From Anaerolineae bacterium (lineage in GTDB: Bacteria > Chloroflexota > Anaerolineae > B4-G1): a stretch of 12,113 nt of DNA. The stretch covers positions 1 to 12,113 of the forward strand of contig JAUWNP010000133.1 in the NCBI GenBank assembly GCA_030612585.1, read 5' to 3'. This document shows, in pieces, positions 7,494 through 12,113 of this stretch. The notes beneath the pieces are model-generated. The model searched no databases. It had not been told where the DNA came from and saw only the letters and a list, made by a program, of their open reading frames with translations. The first letter of the stretch is position 1. Every line of letters starts with the position of its first letter. Position numbers and translations under genes: made by a program.

Positions 7494-9233
7494 GTGCCCG
7501 CCTTGCACCGCCGGGCCAGTGAGTGGTACGAAAGCGCAGAGTTCATCGAAGACGCGGTAGCCCACGCTTTTGCAGGCGAAGATTTTGAGCGAGCCGCGAG
7601 CCTGGTTGAGCAGAATGCCACGCAGGTGATTATCCACGGCAAACACCCCACCGTATCCAGGTGGCTTGAGGCACTGCCGGATGAGACGGTTCGGGCACGG
7701 CCATGGCTGTGCGTCTATCACGCCTGGATACGGTATTGGATTGGCCTGAGGGAACAAGTAGAAGAATGCCTGCAGAACGCTGAACAGGCGCTTGCGAGCA
7801 CACCCTTGCCATCCGAGGGTGAGAAGCGATCCACAAAAGTCCCAATTCCAGCGGAAACCGAAGGGCCTGCCCTGAGCGTAGCCGAAGGGCCTGCCCTGAG
7901 CGAAGCCGAAGGGCAACACATAGTCGGATACATCGCCGCCATCCGGGCTTGTAACGCCCTTACCAACGAAGAGATTCCGCGTGCCTTGGAAATGGCTCAA
8001 AGGGCTGTTGAACTCCTGCCAGAGGGGGATTATATGCGGAGTCTGGTCGGCATCGCCCTGGGGGCTGCACATGAGAGCCAGGGCGACGTCGTGGCGGCGC
8101 AGCAGGCCTACGCCGAGGCCAGTGCGAGTGCCCAGAAGTGCATCTATCGAACCTTGAGTGTGTCGGCTACCTGTTATCTGGGAATGGCGCAGGCAAAGCA
8201 AGCCCGGCTCCACGAAGCTTTTGGAACCTACCGCGAGGCGCTGGAACTGGCGATTGGGCCTGGTGGACGGCAATTACCTGCTGCCGGCTTCCCCTTGGTG
8301 AAACTGGGCGATCTGTCACGCGAATGGAATGACCTGGAGACTGCGAGCCGTGACCTGACCAAAGGTGTCGATCTTTGCGCTCGGTGGGGGCAAGCTGATT
8401 TCCTGGCCGACGGCTATGTTGCCCTGACGCGCCTTCAACTGGCGCAGGGGAATCTGAGGGGTGCGCTCAATACCCTTCAGAAAGTAGAACGTCTCACGCA
8501 AAGAGCGAAGGTTGACCACTTTATCATCTGCTGGCTGGATGAGTGTCGCCTGCGGTTATGGTTATCTGAAGGGAATCTGGCAGCAGCAGCCCGTTGGGCG
8601 CAGACGAGCGGGTTGAGGGTGGACAGCGAACTGAGCTATCATCACGACTTGCACCATATTAATCTGGCGCGGGTGCTGGTCGCCCAAGGCATGCGACAAC
8701 CATCTGGAACTTACCTGGACGAAGCGCTGGGTTTGTTGGCTCGGCTCTTGGTAGCCGCAGAAAAGGCAGGATGGATTCACAAGGAGATCAAGATCCTGAC
8801 CTTGCAAGCACTGGCGCTCAAGGCAGGCGGCGATAGCGAAGAGGCATTAACCGCGCTGGCCCGCGCCCTGACGCTGACCGAGCCGGAAGGTTACGTGCGC
8901 GCCTTCATAGACGAGGGTGCGCCGATGGGCGAACTGCTGCGGCAGGCGGCGGCCCAAGGGATCAAGTTGGACTATGTGAGCGCGCTTTTGACCGCCTTGG
9001 AAAGCGAGACAAAGGCAAAAGATATTCATTCTTCCTTGATCGAACCATTGAGCGAGCGTGAGTTAGAGGTATTGCGGCTTCTCGCCACCGGTCTTGCCAA
9101 CAAAGAGGTTGCGCAAACACTGGTCATCGCCGTTGGCACAGTCAAGCAACATCTCAAGAGCATCTATGGCAAACTCCAGGTGCATAATCGCACCGAGGCT
9201 GCAAGTCGCGCCAGGGATTTGGGCCTCTTGTAG
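7494..9233 (+). CDS. MalT/LAL-family LuxR regulator, C-terminal part with TPR-like region and LuxR HTH
   Basis: This continues the regulator begun at 6266, after the frameshift. The chosen boundary is the first in-frame GTG after the poly-G element ([20 protein letters not shown]). It probably has no separate start in nature, although the G-rich run just before it could act as a weak ribosome binding site. The middle is a helical, TPR-like sensor region typical of MalT proteins ([56 protein letters not shown]). The end is a complete LuxR-type DNA-binding domain from 9048: [20 protein letters not shown], then [20 protein letters not shown], ending in RDLGLL; it would be residues 928-988 of the rejoined protein. 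A fourth low-complexity insert (7860-7914, with its flank from about 7801) interrupts the sensor region in frame. The intact HTH and long clean frame suggest recent breakage or an assembly error rather than an old pseudogene. Confidence 0.85.
   Translation: MPALHRRASEWYESAEFIEDAVAHAFAGEDFERAASLVEQNATQVIIHGKHPTVSRWLEALPDETVRARPWLCVYHAWIRYWIGLREQVEECLQNAEQALASTPLPSEGEKRSTKVPIPAETEGPALSVAEGPALSEAEGQHIVGYIAAIRACNALTNEEIPRALEMAQRAVELLPEGDYMRSLVGIALGAAHESQGDVVAAQQAYAEASASAQKCIYRTLSVSATCYLGMAQAKQARLHEAFGTYREALELAIGPGGRQLPAAGFPLVKLGDLSREWNDLETASRDLTKGVDLCARWGQADFLADGYVALTRLQLAQGNLRGALNTLQKVERLTQRAKVDHFIICWLDECRLRLWLSEGNLAAAARWAQTSGLRVDSELSYHHDLHHINLARVLVAQGMRQPSGTYLDEALGLLARLLVAAEKAGWIHKEIKILTLQALALKAGGDSEEALTALARALTLTEPEGYVRAFIDEGAPMGELLRQAAAQGIKLDYVSALLTALESETKAKDIHSSLIEPLSERELEVLRLLATGLANKEVAQTLVIAVGTVKQHLKSIYGKLQVHNRTEAASRARDLGLL
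7860..7914. repeat. Tandem 24-bp repeat insert in the regulator sensor region
   Basis: Two copies of a 24-mer (7860-7883 and 7884-7907) differ at one base (GTAGCC versus GAAGCC), followed by a third partial copy GAAGGGC (7908-7914). Each unit contains GCCCT and AGGGC as a small hairpin. It is read in frame as [18 protein letters not shown]. Just upstream, CACCCT (7801-7806) and AGGGTG (7816-7821) form another small inverted repeat encoding TPLPSEGE, so the foreign stretch may run from about 7801 to 7914. I recall CCCTGAGCGAAGCCGAAGGG as a repeat abundant in environmental Chloroflexota genomes. Confidence 0.75.
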
Positions 9234-9308
9234 AACGGTTCATCTATCTCCTCCTATTTCTGTTCTGTCTTTCTCACAAATACCCCCCTCGAATATCCCC
9301 TTTGGGGC

Positions 9309-9337
9309 ATGACACCTCCGCTATTGGCTGGTACAAT
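9309..9337 (+). promoter_or_regulatory. Sigma70-type promoter of the small-protein/ICMT/GNAT gene run
   Basis: ATGACA (9309-9314, 5 of 6 to the -35 consensus), a 17-bp spacer ending in TGG, then TACAAT (9332-9337, 5 of 6, extended -10). Transcription would begin near 9344, leaving about 45 bases of leader before the ATG at 9389. It is the only good promoter seen between 9234 and 10750. Confidence 0.65.
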
Positions 9338-9388
9338 GCTGTCAAATGCTTCGACCTTTCAGTTATCTCGGACAGGGAGGTACACTTT

Positions 9389-9619
9389 ATGACCGATGGG
9401 CGCGAATTTGACAGACAAACAATCTATCAAATCAGGGTGAAAGGCAATCTCGACAGGAAATGGTCGGACTGGTTTGATGGCCTTACTATCATGCCGCAGG
9501 CGGACGACGAAACCTTGCTGACCGGCCCGGTGGCCGACCAGGCTGCCTTGCACGGCCTCCTGGCAAAGTTTCGAGATCTAGGCCTGCCCTTGCTGTCCGT
9601 CAAACGAATGGAGAGATAG
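9389..9619 (+). CDS. Small conserved-looking hypothetical protein, 76 aa
   Basis: Start: ATG at 9389, with GGGAGG at 9375-9380 eight bases upstream; the open frame extends 29 codons further up but runs into the promoter. The protein is charged and soluble, with no signal peptide or membrane segment. It reads YQIRVKGNLDRKWSDWFDGL, then TIMPQADDETLLTGPVADQA, ending ALHGLLAKFRDLGLPLLSVK and a short tail. This alternating strand-helix pattern suggests a small alpha/beta fold. I recall very similar short proteins of unknown function in Chloroflexota, often beside unrelated enzymes, but know no named domain. It is first in the run behind the 9309 promoter, three bases before the methyltransferase gene, so the two are surely cotranscribed. 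Confidence 0.8.
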   Translation: MTDGREFDRQTIYQIRVKGNLDRKWSDWFDGLTIMPQADDETLLTGPVADQAALHGLLAKFRDLGLPLLSVKRMER

Positions 9620-9622
9620 AAA

Positions 9623-10201
9623 ATGAGCGAAAAAGAGAAAGGTACGACAAAAGACTCTGAAAGACTGACAAGAGTGCAAGGGGGTACCTCGGATGATGGT
9701 TACCAACTAAAGCCGCCCAAACTCTTTGCCTGGCTCGCTTCATTGGTTGTCATTTTCCTTATCCTGGTCACCCAGTTTCTGGCGCGGGGCGACAACCGAT
9801 ATCTACGTGGAGTAGGGGTGTTTGTGTTGTTGCTGGCCGGTGTTTTCATATTCCTCCCGTTCTTCTCGCTCAAAAAGCATGGGCGGATAGAGGACGGCGA
9901 AAACTATATACAGACAAGAGCCGTCGTGGATCAAGGCTTGCACGCCATCACCCGCCACCCGCAATACCTCGGCTACATATTTCTCGCCTGTGGATTTGCC
10001 CTGTTGTCGCAACATTGGGTAGCCGTCCTGCTCGTGGTCGTAGGAGCCACATTCTTCTACTTGCAAGCCGTGAGGGAAGAGAGGTACTGCCTCGCCCAAC
10101 TTGGAGAACCCTACGAACAGTATCTTGGACGAGTCCCACGGTTCAATCTCATTCTGGGCATCATACATCTTATACAAAGCTCGAACATTAGCAGGAGGTA
10201 A
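9623..10201 (+). CDS. ICMT/PEMT-family membrane methyltransferase, small form with GNAT-like N-terminal leader
   Basis: The 192-residue integral membrane protein carries hydrophobic segments at about 34-53 and 61-81, then the family signature RHPQYLGY (111-118), another hydrophobic stretch (119-147) and the EERY...EPYEQYLGRVPRF end (152-173). These are hallmarks of isoprenylcysteine carboxyl methyltransferase/phospholipid methyltransferase-like SAM-dependent enzymes; the substrate cannot be inferred. The ATG has GGAGAGA (9610-9616) just upstream, overlapping the previous gene's end. Odd point: residues 10-32 align without gaps to residues 10-32 of the next gene's GNAT protein (ERLT, Q19, T22, D25 and LKPP shared; 12 of 23 identical), and this leader is not membrane-like. 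The enzyme thus seems to have acquired a GNAT N-terminus by recombination. The next gene's ribosome binding site lies inside its last codons. Confidence 0.85.
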   Translation: MSEKEKGTTKDSERLTRVQGGTSDDGYQLKPPKLFAWLASLVVIFLILVTQFLARGDNRYLRGVGVFVLLLAGVFIFLPFFSLKKHGRIEDGENYIQTRAVVDQGLHAITRHPQYLGYIFLACGFALLSQHWVAVLLVVVGATFFYLQAVREERYCLAQLGEPYEQYLGRVPRFNLILGIIHLIQSSNISRR

Positions 10202-10204
10202 GAA

Positions 10205-10681
10205 ATGATTAAAATCGACCAAGCCACATCAAGAGATGCCGAAAGACTGACGGAAACACAGACGCGCACTTTTCAAGATGACAACAAACTGAAACCGCCC
10301 GGTTGCAGTATGGAAGGCCCTCCCGGATACGATTCGGTGGACTGGAACGCCGGGTGGATCGAAAAGACGCCGTACTACAAGATTCTGTTCGACGGGCAGA
10401 TCGTCGGCGGGATCATTGTCTTTGAGTTGGGAGAAAAGCGCTACGAGTTGGGCAGGATATGGGTTGATCCTGACTTTCAGAACCGGGGCATAGGCCAGCA
10501 GGCTGTAAGGCAAATGTTCGAGGCCTTTTCAGAGGCCAAGAAATGGATCCTCGGCACGCCCAGTTGGGCCATTCGCAACCAGCATTTCTATGAAAAGATG
10601 GGGTTCGTAAAAGTCGGAGAGACAGAGGTTGACCCGGACCTGGGTTGGTCTGGAATCGAATATGAGAAGAACTGCACCTAA
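10205..10681 (+). CDS. GNAT-family N-acetyltransferase
   Basis: This 158-residue cytoplasmic enzyme is expected to move an acetyl group from acetyl-CoA to an unknown amine. The fold order is clear: IDQATSRDAERLTETQTRTF at the N-terminus, YYKILFDGQIVGGIIVFEL (57-75), motif A YELGRIWVDPDFQNRGIGQQ (80-99) with the CoA pyrophosphate loop QNRGIG (92-97), and the C-terminal NQHFYEKMGFVKVGETEVD. A strong AGGAGG (10193-10198), formed by the last two sense codons of the upstream methyltransferase gene, sits six bases before the ATG, so the two are tightly linked. Part of this gene is present again, decayed, at 11745-11952, and its N-terminus resembles that of the upstream methyltransferase. The substrate is not predictable from sequence. 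Confidence 0.9.
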   Translation: MIKIDQATSRDAERLTETQTRTFQDDNKLKPPGCSMEGPPGYDSVDWNAGWIEKTPYYKILFDGQIVGGIIVFELGEKRYELGRIWVDPDFQNRGIGQQAVRQMFEAFSEAKKWILGTPSWAIRNQHFYEKMGFVKVGETEVDPDLGWSGIEYEKNCT

Positions 10682-10750
10682 AGTCGAGGCTAGAGTAAGG
10701 CGGCCTAATCAGTCGTTCGGCGGGCCAAACGGAGAGAAGGGTAGAGAAAG

Positions 10751-11746
10751 ATGAAGAACAAGGTTCTGACATCCGTTGTATTGACTCTTTTGGCGATCAT
10801 ATTCACCGTGGCTCTGACGTTTGCAACGATCGAGGCTCCTAGAGTGCTTGCCCGTATCATACATCAGAACTTTGATGTTCCAGACATCCATCCAGTCGTT
10901 GAGCCTGAACTGGTAGAGGAGTTCATGCGCGCAAACCACGTGAGACTGATCGGCTATTCTTGTCTGGCGGTAGTGATCCTCTTGATCGTTGTGGGGTTCA
11001 CCACCGAAAAGAAAGGCCTGTCCTCTGCAGGAGCTATCGTCTTCTTCTTGCCCACCTTTGGCTACTTTGCCGGCTACATGTTCTTCCTGGCTGGTCTGGG
11101 GCTGCTGAGGGCGCTGTGGCTGCCCTTTTGGGGCAACCTGTTGAAATTAGGCGATATCACCCTCCTGCCGTACATGATTCTGGTGTACCTCTCTGCCCTC
11201 ATTGGGGTGGATGTCAGAAGGACTATTGCGTGCCTGGCTATCGGGTTGGGTCTGCTGACCTTTTTGCTGGGCACGCTGGCTTGGTTCTATGCCAAGTTCC
11301 AGAGGAAGGGCACGGTTGATTTCTGGCTCTACCAGTTTTCGCGGCACCCGCAGTACCTGGGCTGGATCGTATGGAGTTATGGCTTGATGTTGCTGGCAAT
11401 TCAGGCTCCAATCCCTTTTGGAGGCGAGAACCCCGGGGCCAGTCTGCCGTGGTTGATCTCTTCACTGGTCATCGTCTGCGTGGCGCTGGGAGAGGAGATC
11501 AAGGCGGGCAGGAAGCGTGGCGGGGAATATGCAGCGTATCGAGCCAGCGCGCCATTCATGTTCCCGCTGCCCAAGTTCATTTCTGAGGTGATAACGGCCC
11601 CGATCAGGCTGTTACTCAAGAAGGATCGGCCGGAGAACAGGAAGGAACTCCTCGTCACATTTGGGGTCTACCTTGCCATACTTGTGTTGTTGTCGCTCCC
11701 ATTCCTACTGTTGGATATTCCTGGGTATGTTGGATGGGGAGGGTAG
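10751..11746 (+). CDS. ICMT/PEMT-family polytopic membrane methyltransferase-like protein, large form
   Basis: The protein has 331 residues and about eight hydrophobic segments, roughly at 5-24, 64-83, 90-118 (probably two), 132-155, 158-182, 203-217, 230-246 and 303-323. The family signature RHPQYLGW is at 198-205, followed by the conserved acidic stretch GEEIKAGRKRGGEYAAYRAS, equivalent to EExxxxxxFGxxYxxY in ICMT/phospholipid methyltransferases. It therefore shares the catalytic half of the 192-aa protein upstream but has about 90 extra residues before it and a further C-terminal membrane segment. The start is supported by GAAGGG (10736-10741). The 69-bp gap from the GNAT gene shows no clear promoter or terminator, so cotranscription is likely. 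A decayed GNAT follows at once, repeating the ICMT-then-GNAT order. Substrate unknown. Confidence 0.82.
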   Translation: MKNKVLTSVVLTLLAIIFTVALTFATIEAPRVLARIIHQNFDVPDIHPVVEPELVEEFMRANHVRLIGYSCLAVVILLIVVGFTTEKKGLSSAGAIVFFLPTFGYFAGYMFFLAGLGLLRALWLPFWGNLLKLGDITLLPYMILVYLSALIGVDVRRTIACLAIGLGLLTFLLGTLAWFYAKFQRKGTVDFWLYQFSRHPQYLGWIVWSYGLMLLAIQAPIPFGGENPGASLPWLISSLVIVCVALGEEIKAGRKRGGEYAAYRASAPFMFPLPKFISEVITAPIRLLLKKDRPENRKELLVTFGVYLAILVLLSLPFLLLDIPGYVGWGG

Positions 11747-11952
11747 TCGTGAATGTACCGAAAGGCTGACAGCACTGGCTGTACAGAGAGCGATGGCACA
11801 AGGGGCAAAAGTGGTATGCCTCACAGCGGCCGATGAACGAGTGGATCGGAAAGACGCCGTACTAGAAGATTTTGCCCGATGATCAGATTGTCGACGGGAT
11901 CATCGTCTTTGAGTTAATGGTAGGAAATGACAGACTTGGAGGGTTGGTATGA
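11745..11952 (+). pseudogene. Decayed duplicate of the GNAT acetyltransferase gene
   Basis: The stretch NEWIGKTPY-stop-KILPDDQIVDGIIVFEL (11836-11916) matches GNAT residues 48-75 (NAGWIEKTPYYKILFDGQIV, then GGIIVFEL). By hand count 63 of 74 bases from 11842 are identical. A TAG at 11863-11865 replaces the second Tyr codon. The upstream part, SRECTERLTALAVQ (11745-11786), resembles GNAT SRDAERLTETQ but lies in a different frame, and the spacing is about 26 bases shorter. The acetyl-CoA motif region is lost: after FEL the frame reads MVGNDRLGGLV and stops at 11950-11952. Internal stop, frameshift and missing motif A make it non-functional. It starts inside the stop codon of the second methyltransferase. 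Confidence 0.85.
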
Positions 11953-12080
11953 GAGATATGAGGAAGAAATTTAGGCTCTTTGGGATTTCGCATGGGAGGG
12001 CCACATATGGGGGTACTCCGGCTAGGCGAATCGGCGATAGCCCTCAAGGTCAAGGTAAATGCGTTGGAATAGAGTTGTGA
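11949..12080 (+). CDS. Doubtful small basic ORF, 43 aa
   Basis: An ATG at 11949 has GGAGGG (11938-11943) five bases upstream and opens a 43-codon frame beginning MRDMRKKFRLFGISHGRATY and ending CVGIEL. It is rich in Arg, Lys and Gly, with no recognisable family, membrane segment or signal peptide. It lies where the decayed GNAT loses its homology, so it may be chance coding in relic DNA. I see nothing further in 12081-12113. Confidence 0.2.
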   Translation: MRDMRKKFRLFGISHGRATYGGTPARRIGDSPQGQGKCVGIEL

Positions 12081-12113
12081 CCCTGGTAATGCCATAACAG
12101 CGCCGCTTAATCG

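Noticed and set aside
7860..7914. CRISPR-like direct repeats
   Set aside because: There are only two full adjacent copies with no spacers, and they are inside an open reading frame.
9287..9310. Terminator after the regulator gene
   Set aside because: CCCC-TTT-GGGG around 9296-9307 is only a 4-bp stem without a T-run on the coding side.
10701..10727. Possible integron attC-like site between the GNAT and second methyltransferase genes
   Set aside because: GGCCTAATCAGTCGTT resembles the left end of some attC sites, but no matching right half or long imperfect palindrome follows and no integrase is in the window.
12088..12113. Second attC-like start at the window edge (GCCATAACAGCGCCGC)
   Set aside because: The window ends before any pairing half could be seen; the core match is weak.

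Overview
The window is moderately GC-rich bacterial DNA with every supportable gene on the + strand. The gene content suggests Chloroflexota, Anaerolineae-like: a large MalT/LAL-type LuxR regulator beginning [14 protein letters not shown], a DUF4143 ATPase, Chloroflexota-like TypA and RhlE proteins, and many small palindromic repeats inside and between genes. This lineage call is inference from family resemblance, not a database result.

Layout. (1) 1-1235: C-terminal part of a type III restriction enzyme Res subunit, cut by the window edge. (2) 1236-1758: no intact gene. It holds short palindromes, a relic of a type IIG-like methylase C-terminus, a near-consensus promoter and a perfect 16-bp hairpin in the presumed leader of the next gene. 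(3) 1759-4909: an RhlE-like DEAD-box RNA helicase and the ribosome-associated GTPase TypA/BipA, probably one transcript. (4) 4911-9233: a truncated copy of the start of a MalT-like regulator, then an AAA/DUF4143 ATPase with its own leaderless-type promoter, overlapping by 4 bp a full-length-scale MalT-like regulator. That regulator is split by one extra G in a poly-G tract. (5) 9309-11746: a good promoter and a close gene run: a 76-aa conserved-looking protein, an ICMT/PEMT-type membrane methyltransferase, a GNAT acetyltransferase and a second, larger ICMT-type membrane methyltransferase. (6) 11745-12113: a decayed second copy of the GNAT gene and a doubtful small ORF.

The main theme is genome plasticity. 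The MalT-like gene carries four unrelated low-complexity or palindromic inserts. Three read through in frame; the fourth, a C7/C7/G8/G7 palindrome, breaks the frame by exactly one base. The start of this gene also exists as a fragment on the other side of the ATPase gene. Downstream, the ICMT-GNAT-ICMT-decayed-GNAT order, plus a GNAT-like first 32 residues on the first methyltransferase, points to duplication and recombination of a methyltransferase/acetyltransferase module.

Functionally, RhlE and TypA fit ribosome maintenance, especially in the cold. The ATPase-regulator pair may be translationally coupled. The role of the small-protein/ICMT/GNAT run is unknown. I saw no tRNA, rRNA, CRISPR array, transposase or integrase.
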